NCBI RefSeq assembly: GCF_010093185.1 | Contig: NZ_PDWL01000011.1 | Location: forward strand, 57,588 to 121,587 | Source of the DNA: Pseudoxanthomonas jiangsuensis | Lineage (GTDB): Bacteria > Pseudomonadota > Gammaproteobacteria > Xanthomonadales > Xanthomonadaceae | Direction: 5' to 3' | DNA length: 64,000 bases | In this document: piece after piece, positions 9,166 to 17,783 of the stretch | Position numbering within the stretch: position 1 is the first letter of the stretch | Layout: every line of letters begins with the position of its first letter | Notes under the pieces: model-generated | What the model was told of the DNA's origin: nothing | What the model saw: the letters and a program-made list of their open reading frames with translations, nothing else | Databases searched by the model: none | Made by a program: the position numbers and the translations under genes

Positions 9166-9189
9166 TACATACATTCATGTTTGTTTGTA
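9166..9189. promoter_or_regulatory. AcrR/SmeT-type operator between divergent regulator and efflux genes
   Basis: A 24-base inverted repeat with left half TACATACATTCA and right half TGTTTGTTTGTA. It closely matches the AcrR box of Escherichia coli (TACATACATT...AATGTATGTA). It sits 45 bases before the TetR start at 9234 and 160 bases before the adaptor start at 9005, where it can repress both. In Stenotrophomonas, SmeT binds an equivalent place between smeT and smeD. Confidence 0.85.
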
Positions 9190-9233
9190 AAGTAGTGGCG
9201 CTCCCCGTGCTGCACCCTGAAAATGGACCGCGT

Positions 9234-9902
9234 ATGGCAAGAAAGACAAAAGAAGACACGCTGGCCACGCGCGAGGGCCTTCTGGACGCAGCCAAGGCCT
9301 GTTTCCATGAGTACGGCGTCGCCAGCACTACCCTGGCGATGATTGGCGCGCGCGCCGGCTACACGCGGGGCGCGGTCTACTGGCACTTCAAGAACAAGAC
9401 CGAAGTACTCGAAGCAATGATCAGCAGGGAGCGGGTGCCCTTCGTTCAACGCCTGCGCCGCACCTCCTCCTCCAGGCGCAACACGCCGGTGCTGGACCTG
9501 CGCTCAGCCCTGTTGGTGTCGTTCCAAGAACTGGCCGAGGACGAACGGTTGCGTAGCATGATGGAGCTCATGCTGCGCAACGACATGTCGGCAGAAAGTC
9601 ACGCCATGCAGGAGCTCCAGCGCGACAGCACGCGTGAAGAACTTGATGTCATCGGGTTGGCATTCGGGCGCGCCCGCGAACTGGGTCAGCTTCGTGACGG
9701 CGTGGAGGTGTCTACCGTCTCGCGTATCGTGCACGCCTGTATCACGGGCGTTCTCTACAGCGCGACGCTGGAACCCGACTTGTTCGACCTGAAGCGCGAT
9801 GGCATGGAGGCCCTGGACGCCGTCTTCAGTGCATACGTCAATCCGGGCGTATTCAAGCTCGGCGCCCCAGCGCAGCCCCTGCCTACCCAGGATGACGATT
9901 GA
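9234..9902 (+). CDS. TetR/AcrR-family repressor of the divergent RND efflux genes (SmeT/TtgR-like)
   Basis: 222 residues. The start at 9234 gives MARKTKEDTLATREG, typical of AcrR/TtgR/SmeT; the frame is open 87 bases further upstream across the operator. The helix-turn-helix is at about residues 30-55 (TTLAMIGARAGYTRGAVYWHF), almost the AcrR consensus, and the C-terminal half is the TetR_C_2 type drug-binding domain. It is transcribed away from the adaptor-permease operon with the 24-bp box between, so local repression and autorepression are expected, released by hydrophobic ligands. Function from known SmeT/TtgR biology; the ligand here is inferred. Confidence 0.92.
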   Translation: MARKTKEDTLATREGLLDAAKACFHEYGVASTTLAMIGARAGYTRGAVYWHFKNKTEVLEAMISRERVPFVQRLRRTSSSRRNTPVLDLRSALLVSFQELAEDERLRSMMELMLRNDMSAESHAMQELQRDSTREELDVIGLAFGRARELGQLRDGVEVSTVSRIVHACITGVLYSATLEPDLFDLKRDGMEALDAVFSAYVNPGVFKLGAPAQPLPTQDDD

Positions 9903-10044
9903 TCACGTTCGACTTCCCAGCCACGTAAAACGCTGTTGGCGCCACTCCGTTCAACGCAAGCATCCAGCACCACGACCCCATGCCTTCCGCGATCCAACGG
10001 AGATACATCGGTAGCGCGTAGCTCAACAACGGCCATAGCCGCCA

Positions 10045-11352
10045 TTAGTTCACTGCACGACCATCTTCCCAGCGAGGAATGCGTCGCAGCCTGGCAAGAT
10101 GGAATATGGCCCAGGGGATCGCCACGACGATCGCAATCAGTGCACCGTAGCGCAGCGATTCGATCCCGGCGCTCGGCTTCAATGCATCACTCAGCATGCC
10201 GATCGCCAGAGGGCCTGCGCCCAACCCGATGATCGAGGCCGCCATGATCGCTGCCGCCGCTGCCGTGGCTCGCTGCGACGCATGCACCGATGTCTGCATG
10301 TGCGCCAGGATCAAGCCCGAAGGAGCTGACAGCAGGAAGCCGGAGATCGCCGCCAGCGCATATCCGATGGCCGCGTTGGGGGCAGCGTACAGGCTCAACA
10401 CCGCAATTCCGCCCACCGCGATGCAGGCCATCGCAACTGACAATCGCTTGCGATCCTGGTCCACGAACTTTTGCATGGCGTAGGCGCCAACCAGCGCACC
10501 GGCCAGCGTGCCTCCGGCCTGCAGGAACCCCAGAGCCACGCCGACCTCGACCCGTGCTACGCCGAAACTCCGCTCGAAGAAGGCGGGCAGCCACTGCACA
10601 TGCCCGAACATCAGGAAGGCGATCGCGCCCTGTGCGAACGGCAGGTGTCTGAAGTGGGGATTGGCCAGCAGTTGCTTCAGCGGTTGCGACGACACGGCCT
10701 GCGCGTCACCGGGCGTGCCCCGTATGATCTGCCGCGGCAGCATCATGAAGATCACGGCGCCCAGGATCATCCCCGGGATCAGCATCACCATGAACGTGAG
10801 CCGCCACCCCAGTGCCGCTTCGAACAGCGCGCCGCCGGCGAACGCCAGCAACAATCCGATGCTGCCCCCCGACGAGAGAATCGCGAGCGCCAGCGTTCGT
10901 TGGCGCGGCGCATACAGATCGGACACGACGGCCTGTGCCGTGGGCAGCACCCCGGCCTCGCCGGCTCCTACGCCGAATCGCGCGGCCGCCAGGTGCCAGA
11001 AACTGGTTGCCGCACCGGTAATCGCGGTCATCGCCGACCACACACCGATGGATCCGACCATCACGGCGCGCCGGTATCCCTTGTCAGCAAGCCGCGAGAT
11101 GGGCAGCCCCAACAACACGTAGAACACGACGAAGGCTAGCCCGGTCAGCAGACCGATCTGGCTATCGGAAAGACCAAACTCAAGCTTGATCGGCTGAATC
11201 AGGACCGCAAGCAGGTACCGATCGACGTAACTCAGGGAAATGGTCGCGGTAAGCACGACCAGTAGCCATGCCCTTCTTGAGTCCGATACGCCGGCTGTTA
11301 CCCCAAGCGTACCGTCCGCATTGCCGTCTGCCGTGCTCAATTGAGTTTCCAC
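10045..11352 (-). CDS. MFS transporter, likely organic acid/aromatic uptake
   Basis: 435 residues with about 12 membrane helices. The major facilitator signature between helices 2 and 3 is visible as GLPISRLADKGYRRAVM near residue 82, and helix 1 contains SLSYVDRYLLAVLIQPIKLEFGLS, the spinster/ACS-like pattern. The start is a GTG at 11352 that overlaps the end of the TonB receptor gene by 16 bases, so receptor and carrier are translationally coupled. The likely job is moving the ligand imported by the receptor across the inner membrane. The operator upstream of the receptor would control both. Confidence 0.88.
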   Translation of the reverse strand: METQLSTADGNADGTLGVTAGVSDSRRAWLLVVLTATISLSYVDRYLLAVLIQPIKLEFGLSDSQIGLLTGLAFVVFYVLLGLPISRLADKGYRRAVMVGSIGVWSAMTAITGAATSFWHLAAARFGVGAGEAGVLPTAQAVVSDLYAPRQRTLALAILSSGGSIGLLLAFAGGALFEAALGWRLTFMVMLIPGMILGAVIFMMLPRQIIRGTPGDAQAVSSQPLKQLLANPHFRHLPFAQGAIAFLMFGHVQWLPAFFERSFGVARVEVGVALGFLQAGGTLAGALVGAYAMQKFVDQDRKRLSVAMACIAVGGIAVLSLYAAPNAAIGYALAAISGFLLSAPSGLILAHMQTSVHASQRATAAAAAIMAASIIGLGAGPLAIGMLSDALKPSAGIESLRYGALIAIVVAIPWAIFHLARLRRIPRWEDGRAVN

Positions 11353-13508
11353 TCCACAGAGATTCCATACGTCCTGGGTGCGGCGGGCACCAGGGTGTCA
11401 CCGTAGGCCTGCTGGGACAGCGACGTCAGGTACTTCTCGTCCCCCAGGTTCTTCCCCCACAAGCGCACGCTCCACGCACTGTCCGCCGGCTGAAAGGCGA
11501 CGGATGCATTGAACAGCGAGAAAGATGCCTGCGGCGTCTCGTTCTGCGGATCGAAGAAGTAGCCATCGTTGTATGCATAGCTGGCGGCCAGCGTCAGGTC
11601 ACCGACACTCATCGGAATCACGTAATCGGCGCCGAGAGAAACAGCAACGTCCGGCGTATGAATGGTGTCGCGCCCGCTGGCATCGCCAACATACGCGCCC
11701 AGCGTCTGGTGGTCATCGCGCAGGTAGAAGGATGCGCCCGGATACCGGCCGTACTCGCCCTTGAGAAACGTCGCCGCCATGCGAATGGTCAGGTAGTCCA
11801 CCGGCACAAGCAGGGCTTCCAGATCCAAGCCATAGGTCCTGGCACTGGCGGCATTGTTCAGCCGGATGCCACCCAGGACCTGGCTCTGTACCTGCACGTC
11901 CTTGAAGTCGTTGTAGAACACCGAGGCGTTGAACCGGAGGTGCCTGTCAGGGAACTCGCTCTTCAGGCCGATCTCGTAGGTATCCAGCGTCTCCGGCAAC
12001 GCAGGGGCATCCAGGTACGAAACCGCACTGTAGACGCCGCTCTTAAAGCCTCTGCTCGCCGCCGCAAAACCCATGATATTGGGCGTGAAACGGTGATCGA
12101 GGGAAAGACGCCACGTTGCCTTGCTGAAATCCTTTTCCTGCGCGCCAACCGTGGCCGGGGCCAGCACGCCATTGCGGTAGTCGCGACCTTCGATGTCCCG
12201 CGTATCCTGCGTATACCGCAGACCGGTGGTCAATTGAGTGGCGTCAGTCAGATTGAACGATGCCTGTCCGAAGATCGCGTACGACTCAGCCCCCATCTCC
12301 GAATACCTGTCCACCCGGAACGGTAGCCCGGAGCCATACAGGCTGATGGGGCCATAGCCGGCCTTGTTGTTGAAGTAGTAGCCGCCCAAGATCCAGTTGA
12401 AGCGAGCGTCCTCAGGCGAGAGTAGTTGGAACTCCTGGCTCCAGGACTCGGCATACTCGTGCGCAAGCGCGCTAACGACCTGGGCTGGACCTCCGTCCTG
12501 GTCGAACAGCATTCTCGTCGTGGCATCCCGGTAGCTGGTGATGCTGACGAACTTGAACGCATCGAACGCATGGCGAACCTGGATGTTGGCGCCCGTCTGC
12601 TCGCTCTTGATGTTGACATCGTTGCTGAGCGAGACATCGTAGTAGCCGTAGAACGGTGTTGAACCAGCGAAGAGCGGCGGACCGCTCGTCAGGATGCGAT
12701 CCTCGTAAGGTCGGAAGGCAGGCGCCGTGTTTGGCTCGACATCGCTGTAGTCGACCGTGAATCGCACCTCCGTGTCCGGCGACACATCGACGATCCACTT
12801 CGATCGGACCGAGAGATCGGAACCCTTGTGCACGTCGTTACCCGTATTGATGTTCTTGCCCCAGCCTTCGCCCTGGTCACGCGCAAAGATCGAAAAATCA
12901 GCGCGGACGCTCGGCGAAATGGCACCCGCCAGATACAGGCCACCCTCGACGGTGTCGTAGTTCCCGTAGCCGAGCCTGGCCTCGGCGGTGAACTCCTCCG
13001 TGGGGTCCCGCGTCACGATCTGAATCACGCCAGATGTCGCGTTCCTGCCAAACAAGGTGCCTTGGGGGCCCTTGAGTACCTCAATCCGCTCGACGCCTGC
13101 TAGTTCGAAGAGCCCCGCCGTCAACGTCGGCACGTACACGCCGTCGATATAGAGGGGCACAGCCGATTCTTCGCCGGGTGCCGTGCTCTTGTTGCCAATA
13201 CCGCGGATGAATGGTGCGATCGCACCGTTCTGCCGACCAAGATCGAGCCCAGGGACCGCCATTGCCAAGTCGTTGGTACTCGTCACGCCCATCTTTGCCA
13301 GTGTCTCGGCACTTACGGCAGTGATCGCGATGGGGACGTCCTGAATGCGCTCTTCGCGCCGCTGGGCGGTGACCACGATCTGGTCGAGATTGGTCGCGGA
13401 TACTTCTTTCTGCTCAGGGCCCTCCTGAGCATTGGCGACAGATGAAAGGGCAAGCAGAATCGAAGAAACGAGAATCCCACGGACCAACGGGTGGCTACAT
13501 TGCGACAT
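11337..13508 (-). CDS. TonB-dependent outer-membrane receptor
   Basis: 723 residues. A signal peptide ends near residue 27 (SSVANAQEG), a TonB box-like DQIVVTAQRREER follows near residue 42, then the plug domain (GLDLGRQNGAIAPFIRGIGN, VERIEVLKGPQGTLFGRNATSG) and a 22-strand barrel closing in YGISVEWKLN. Receptors of this sphingomonad/xanthomonad class take up aromatics and other plant-derived compounds as well as iron chelates. No siderophore genes are near, and an MFS gene overlaps its end, so uptake of the island's substrate is the better inference. GGGAGGGG gives a strong ribosome site. A -35 TTGACA (13579-13584) and -10 TATCAG (13556-13561) overlap the operator at 13550. Confidence 0.93.
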   Translation of the reverse strand: MSQCSHPLVRGILVSSILLALSSVANAQEGPEQKEVSATNLDQIVVTAQRREERIQDVPIAITAVSAETLAKMGVTSTNDLAMAVPGLDLGRQNGAIAPFIRGIGNKSTAPGEESAVPLYIDGVYVPTLTAGLFELAGVERIEVLKGPQGTLFGRNATSGVIQIVTRDPTEEFTAEARLGYGNYDTVEGGLYLAGAISPSVRADFSIFARDQGEGWGKNINTGNDVHKGSDLSVRSKWIVDVSPDTEVRFTVDYSDVEPNTAPAFRPYEDRILTSGPPLFAGSTPFYGYYDVSLSNDVNIKSEQTGANIQVRHAFDAFKFVSITSYRDATTRMLFDQDGGPAQVVSALAHEYAESWSQEFQLLSPEDARFNWILGGYYFNNKAGYGPISLYGSGLPFRVDRYSEMGAESYAIFGQASFNLTDATQLTTGLRYTQDTRDIEGRDYRNGVLAPATVGAQEKDFSKATWRLSLDHRFTPNIMGFAAASRGFKSGVYSAVSYLDAPALPETLDTYEIGLKSEFPDRHLRFNASVFYNDFKDVQVQSQVLGGIRLNNAASARTYGLDLEALLVPVDYLTIRMAATFLKGEYGRYPGASFYLRDDHQTLGAYVGDASGRDTIHTPDVAVSLGADYVIPMSVGDLTLAASYAYNDGYFFDPQNETPQASFSLFNASVAFQPADSAWSVRLWGKNLGDEKYLTSLSQQAYGDTLVPAAPRTYGISVEWKLN

Positions 13509-13549
13509 TTCTTACCCCTCCCAGAGTAGAAGCGATCGACTGGCTATAA

Positions 13550-13584
13550 TTTACACTGATATCAATTAAATCACTTTCTGTCAA
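13550..13584 (-). promoter_or_regulatory. Promoter and island operator (copy A) of the TonB receptor-MFS operon
   Basis: On the - strand, TTGACA at 13584-13579 and TATCAG at 13561-13556 are separated by 17 bases. The 16-mer TTTACACTGATATCAA at 13550-13565 covers the -10 and fits the island consensus TTTACATNNATGTCAA with two mismatches. Overlap of operator and -10 is the classic geometry of repression. Confidence 0.65.
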
Positions 13585-13670
13585 CGCACTTTTTCGGCTT
13601 CAAATAAAGGTCGCGTGGCACCTACACGCGATCTAAAAGAGTGCCTACTAATAGAAAAATGACACCCATG

Positions 13671-13725
13671 AAAAAAGCAGCACATCGAGATATGTTTCAG
13701 ATGAAACCTATTCCGATATGCTGCT
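13671..13725 (-). terminator. Intrinsic terminator of the mms operon
   Basis: On the - strand AGCAGCATATCG pairs with CGATGTGCTGCT (one mismatch in 12) around a 26-base loop that holds a smaller hairpin, and the stem runs straight into TTTTTT (complement of 13671-13676). It lies 17 bases past the mmsB stop, so it should end the valine operon before the TonB receptor promoter. Confidence 0.75.
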
Positions 13726-13741
13726 GTGCTCCGGGCACCAT

Positions 13742-14638
13742 CTACGTCAGCTCTGGCCGCTTGAAGACCTTGACCACGCTTGAGAAGTCGAGCGCGCCGT
13801 TACCTGCGTTGCTGTTGAGCGCATACAGGTTCCTGGCCAGCTCTCCCAGGGGAATGGTCGCTCCCGTGCCTGCCGCCGCCTCAGCCGCGAGGTTGAGATC
13901 CTTGAGCATCAAGTCATTCCCGAATCCGCCGGTGTAGCCACGGGACGCCGGTGCGTTCTCCAGTACGCCGGGCCATGGATTGCAGACCTCGGTGGCCCAA
14001 CTCCGGCTGGTGCTCACCGCCATCATCTGGGACAGCACTTTCGGATCCAAGCCGTGGGCTGCACCCAGCGCGATCGCCTCGCCGGTGACCGCCATGATCA
14101 CGCCCAGTGCCATGTTGTTGCACAGCTTGGCCACCTGGCCGGCGCCGGCATCGCCCATGTGGAAGATGTTCTTGCCCATCGCCTGCAGGATCGGCCGCGC
14201 GCGCTCCAGCGCAGCGCCGTCACCGCCGACGATGAAGGTCAAAGTACCCGCCGCTGCACCCGCCGTGCCGCCGGACACCGGTGCATCGATCAACTGCAGC
14301 CCGCGTTCCGCAGCGGCGCCGGCCACCTTCTTGGCGGATGCCGTTGCGATGGTGCTGCAGTCGATGATCAGGGCACCGGCCGGAATCGCCGCAAGCAGAC
14401 CGTCCGTGCCCAAATAGAGCGCCTCGACATGCCGGCTGGCGGGCAGCATCGAGATCACTACCTCCGCCGCTTCCACGGCGTCCATGGCGCTGCCTGCCGC
14501 TCGCGCGCCGGCGGCAACCGCAGCTTCCACTGCAGCGGGCACCAGATCGAACACGCGGAGCTCGTGGCCGGACTTCAGCAGGTTGGCGGCCATCGGACCG
14601 CCCATGTTGCCCAGACCGATGAAGGCGATACGGCTCAT
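13742..14638 (-). CDS. mmsB: 3-hydroxyisobutyrate dehydrogenase
   Basis: 298 residues, the usual length. It oxidises 3-hydroxyisobutyrate to methylmalonate semialdehyde with NAD in valine catabolism. Seen: the N-terminal IAFIGLGNMGGPMAANL nucleotide/substrate signature of the beta-hydroxyacid dehydrogenase family, DAPVSGGTAGAAAGTLTFIVGG near residue 117, and the catalytic lysine in AGQVAKLCNNM near residue 167. It is last in the operon and overlaps the preceding hydrolase gene by four bases (ATGA). A strong terminator follows. It feeds MmsA at the other end of the same operon. Confidence 0.95.
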   Translation of the reverse strand: MSRIAFIGLGNMGGPMAANLLKSGHELRVFDLVPAAVEAAVAAGARAAGSAMDAVEAAEVVISMLPASRHVEALYLGTDGLLAAIPAGALIIDCSTIATASAKKVAGAAAERGLQLIDAPVSGGTAGAAAGTLTFIVGGDGAALERARPILQAMGKNIFHMGDAGAGQVAKLCNNMALGVIMAVTGEAIALGAAHGLDPKVLSQMMAVSTSRSWATEVCNPWPGVLENAPASRGYTGGFGNDLMLKDLNLAAEAAAGTGATIPLGELARNLYALNSNAGNGALDFSSVVKVFKRPELT

Positions 14639-15816
14639 GCGTGCGCTCCTGTGGTTCGGCCGAGGTCAGCCAGCGGGTGTTGGTCTTCCGGCCAAGGGGC
14701 GTGGAAGAACGTCGCGGCCCACGTGCGGTCGGCCTGACGAAGGTGGGACGGGTTCCATTGGGGATTCCGGTCCTTGTCGATCAGCAGGGCGCGGATGCCC
14801 TCGGCAAAGTCGCCATGCGCTGCGCAGTGCAGCGCGACCGTGTATTCCAGGCGAAACACGTCAGCCAGCGAGAGCGAAAGCGTCCTGCGCTGGAGTTCGT
14901 GCCCCAGGCGCGCCGAGCCGGGCGAGCCTGCCGCCAAGGTTGCCTTCGCGGTCTGCAGCCAGGGATCCTGATGCTCGATGGCAGCGACAGCACTGACGAC
15001 ATCGGCCAGTTCGTCATGCGCGCAGAGCGAGGCGATCAGTTCGGCATGTTGCTGCAGCGGACCTGCAACTGTCTCCGGTCCGAACCCCTGTAGCAGTGCG
15101 CTGAGCTGGCGATGGTTGTCCTCGGCGCGATCGCTCCACACCGTGTCGCAGGCTGCCGCCATGACATCCGCACGCTGCGTCTCCGCGATGAGATGGTCGG
15201 CCATGCCCGCGTACAGTGCATCGCCCGCTGACAGCGGCGCGCCTGTCAGTGCAAGGAACAGTCCGGCACGCGCGGGCACCCGGTTCAACACCCAGCTGCC
15301 ACCCACATCGGGGAACAGGCCGACGGTGATCTCGGGGAAGGCGAGTCTGGAGCGTTCACTGACCACCCGATGGCTGGCACCCGCCATCAGACCTATGCCA
15401 CCGCCCATCACGATCCCATGACCCCAGCACAGGATGGGCTTGGGATACGTATGGATCCGGTAGTCCAGTCGGTACTCGGTCTCGAAAAATGCCTCCGCAT
15501 GGACATTGCCACGCGGATCCAGAAAGGGATCGCCCGACCAACCACCACGCACCTGATAGTCCAGCATGCCCCGGTAAAGACCCTGAAGATCGCCGCCCGC
15601 GCAGAAAGCTTTCTCGCCCGCCCCTTGCAGCACGACAACGGCAATGGCTTCGTCCTTGGCCCAGGCGACCAACTTTTCGTCCAGCAGGCGCGCCATATCC
15701 AGCGACAGGCCATTGAGCGCCCGCGGCGCATTCAGTGTGGCGATGCCGATGCGCCTGCCTCGGCGCGCAGCTCGCTCCTCGAACAGCACCGGCGCTTCAA
15801 TGAGGATGTCGTTCAT
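14635..15816 (-). CDS. 3-hydroxyisobutyryl-CoA hydrolase (enoyl-CoA hydratase/isomerase family)
   Basis: 393 residues, longer than an enoyl-CoA hydratase and typical of HIBCH, which releases 3-hydroxyisobutyrate from its CoA ester in valine breakdown. Seen: the oxyanion-hole region EKAFCAGGDLQGLYRG near residue 70, GHGIVMGGGIGLMAGAS near residue 125, and AFPEITVGLFPDVGGSW near residue 150 with the catalytic Glu and Asp. The start at 15816 overlaps the upstream hydratase stop by four bases; the frame is open further but that part is the hydratase gene antiparallel in frame. Its product goes to MmsB, encoded next. Confidence 0.92.
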   Translation of the reverse strand: MNDILIEAPVLFEERAARRGRRIGIATLNAPRALNGLSLDMARLLDEKLVAWAKDEAIAVVVLQGAGEKAFCAGGDLQGLYRGMLDYQVRGGWSGDPFLDPRGNVHAEAFFETEYRLDYRIHTYPKPILCWGHGIVMGGGIGLMAGASHRVVSERSRLAFPEITVGLFPDVGGSWVLNRVPARAGLFLALTGAPLSAGDALYAGMADHLIAETQRADVMAAACDTVWSDRAEDNHRQLSALLQGFGPETVAGPLQQHAELIASLCAHDELADVVSAVAAIEHQDPWLQTAKATLAAGSPGSARLGHELQRRTLSLSLADVFRLEYTVALHCAAHGDFAEGIRALLIDKDRNPQWNPSHLRQADRTWAATFFHAPWPEDQHPLADLGRTTGAHA

Positions 15817-16610
15817 GCGTTCTTCCATGCCGGCGCGCGCTTCTCGAGGAAGGCATTGACGCCTTCGGCCTGGTCGGCGGTATCGAACAGGTCCACGAAC
15901 AGCTCGCGCTCGGCGATCAGGCCCGCCGTCGCCGGCTGGCTGCGCGTCACCTGCACCAGCGTCTTGCAGGCCGCGACGCTGGTCGGCGACTGCTTGGCCG
16001 CCTTGGCCGCCCATTCCAGCGCCTTTGACTTCGCCTCGCCCTTGCCGACGACCTCTTCCACAACGCCTATGTGCAGCGCGGTCGCCGCGTCGATGCGCTC
16101 GCCCAGCAGGATCATCCGCTTGGCCCATCCTTCACCGGCGAGTCGCGTCAGGTTCTGCGTGCCGCCGGCGCAGGGCAGCAGGCCCACCGTCGCCTCCGGC
16201 AGCGCCAACTGCGCATGCTCTTCGGCGATGCGCAGATCGCAGGCCAGCGCGCACTCCAGGCCGCCTCCCATGGCATAGCCGTTAATCGCAGCGATCGAGA
16301 CGCCACGGAATGCCGCCAGCGCCTCGAACGCCTCGCCGAAGCGGCGTGCGGCCTCGCGCGCGAGCGCCTTGTCGCCACTGGCGAACTGCTTGAGATCGGC
16401 ACCGGCGGAGAAGAACTTCTCGCCCTCGCCTGTGACCACGAGCGCATAGATCTCACGGTCCGCATTGAGCTCGGCGACCAGGTCGCGCAGCGCGGCCAGG
16501 CTGTGGACCGTCCAGGTATTGGCGGGAGGGTTGGCCAGCGTCAGCACCGCGGCGTGTCCGTCCACGTCAAGCGTCAGTCCGGTCCAGGCGTGGCTTCGGT
16601 AGTCGCTCAT
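15813..16610 (-). CDS. Enoyl-CoA hydratase (methacrylyl-CoA hydration)
   Basis: 265 residues, the standard crotonase length. Seen: the first oxyanion region EKFFSAGADLKQFASG near residue 62, INGYAMGGGLECALACDLRIA near residue 105, and the catalytic glutamates in ALPEATVGLLPCAGGTQNL near residue 135. Position between the acyl-CoA dehydrogenase and the hydroxyisobutyryl-CoA hydrolase indicates hydration of methacrylyl-CoA. Both ends overlap their neighbours by four bases, so translation is coupled. Specificity is inferred from the operon. Confidence 0.93.
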   Translation of the reverse strand: MSDYRSHAWTGLTLDVDGHAAVLTLANPPANTWTVHSLAALRDLVAELNADREIYALVVTGEGEKFFSAGADLKQFASGDKALAREAARRFGEAFEALAAFRGVSIAAINGYAMGGGLECALACDLRIAEEHAQLALPEATVGLLPCAGGTQNLTRLAGEGWAKRMILLGERIDAATALHIGVVEEVVGKGEAKSKALEWAAKAAKQSPTSVAACKTLVQVTRSQPATAGLIAERELFVDLFDTADQAEGVNAFLEKRAPAWKNA

Positions 16611-17764
16611 CTCAATTCCTCTTCGGTATTCAGCAGGTGCCGCGCGACGATCACGCGCATGATCTCGTTGGTGCCTTCCAGAATCTGGTGCACACGGCTG
16701 TCGCGGAGCAGACGCTCCACCGGATACTCGCGGATGTAGCCATAGCCACCATGCAGCTGCAGCGCATCGTTGCAGACCGAGAAGCCTGCGTCGGTCGCGA
16801 AGCGCTTGGCCATCGCACACCAGACGGTCGCGTCCGCGCATCCTGCATCCAGCTTGCGGGCACCGGTATGCACCATCTGGCGTGCGGCGACCAACTGCGT
16901 CGCCATGTCCGCCAGCTTGAACTGCAGCGCCTGGAATTCGCTAAGCGCCTTGCCGAACTGCCTCCGCTCGCGCATGTAGGTTCTGGCGGCATTGAGCGCT
17001 CCCTGCGCTGCGCCAAGCGAACAGGCTGCGATGTTCAGACGACCGCCATCCAATCCTTTCATGGCGATCTTGAAGCCCTCCCCTTCCACACCGAGCAGAT
17101 GGTCCGCCGGTACGCGTACGCCCGAAAAGCCTATCGCGCGCGTGGGCTGGCTGTTCCAGCCCATTTTCTCTTCCTTCTTGCCGTACTCGATGCCGGGCAG
17201 ATCAGCCGGAACCGCGAAGGCGCTGATTCCGCCAGGCCCTTCGCCGCCTGTCCTGCAGATCACGATAAGCATGTCGGTGGCGCCAGCGCCCGAGATGAAC
17301 GCCTTGGAACCATCAAGGACGTAATGGTCGCCATCACGGATAGCACGCATGCGCAGCGACGCCGCATCGGATCCCGCACCGGGCTCGGTGAGGCAGTACG
17401 AGCCAAGCTTCTCGCCGAGGGCCATAGGTGCGGCCCATGCATCGCGCACCCGTGGGCTTGCCCATGTAGCCAGCATCCACGTCGCCATGTTGTGGATGCT
17501 GATGTAGGCCACCGTCGATGGATCTGCCGCAGCGAGTTCTTCGAAGATCACCGCCGCGTCCAGTCGCGACAGCCCAATGCCACCGCACACCTCCGGCGTG
17601 TAGATGCCGCAGAATCCTAGCTCACCTGCCTTGCTGATGGCCTCACGGGGAAAGATGCCTTCGGCATCCCAATGCGCGGCATGGGGAGCCAGCTCGGCCG
17701 CGGCAAAGTCCCGCGCGGCTTCGCGGAACGCCGCCTGCTCCTCGGTTAGGGACGTGGGATCCAT
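16607..17764 (-). CDS. Acyl-CoA dehydrogenase, probable isobutyryl-CoA dehydrogenase
   Basis: 385 residues, matching short/branched-chain acyl-CoA dehydrogenases. Seen: YCLTEPGAGSDAASLRM near residue 122 (flavin/substrate signature), the second signature QLHGGYGYIREYPVERLLRD near residue 337, and a catalytic glutamate in EGTNEIMRVIVAR near residue 365. It oxidises isobutyryl-CoA to methacrylyl-CoA, passing electrons to electron-transfer flavoprotein. The gene starts 19 bases after mmsA and overlaps the hydratase by four bases. Operon context gives the substrate. Confidence 0.93.
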   Translation of the reverse strand: MDPTSLTEEQAAFREAARDFAAAELAPHAAHWDAEGIFPREAISKAGELGFCGIYTPEVCGGIGLSRLDAAVIFEELAAADPSTVAYISIHNMATWMLATWASPRVRDAWAAPMALGEKLGSYCLTEPGAGSDAASLRMRAIRDGDHYVLDGSKAFISGAGATDMLIVICRTGGEGPGGISAFAVPADLPGIEYGKKEEKMGWNSQPTRAIGFSGVRVPADHLLGVEGEGFKIAMKGLDGGRLNIAACSLGAAQGALNAARTYMRERRQFGKALSEFQALQFKLADMATQLVAARQMVHTGARKLDAGCADATVWCAMAKRFATDAGFSVCNDALQLHGGYGYIREYPVERLLRDSRVHQILEGTNEIMRVIVARHLLNTEEELR

Positions 17765-17783
17765 GGACGTATCCGTTGGCGGC

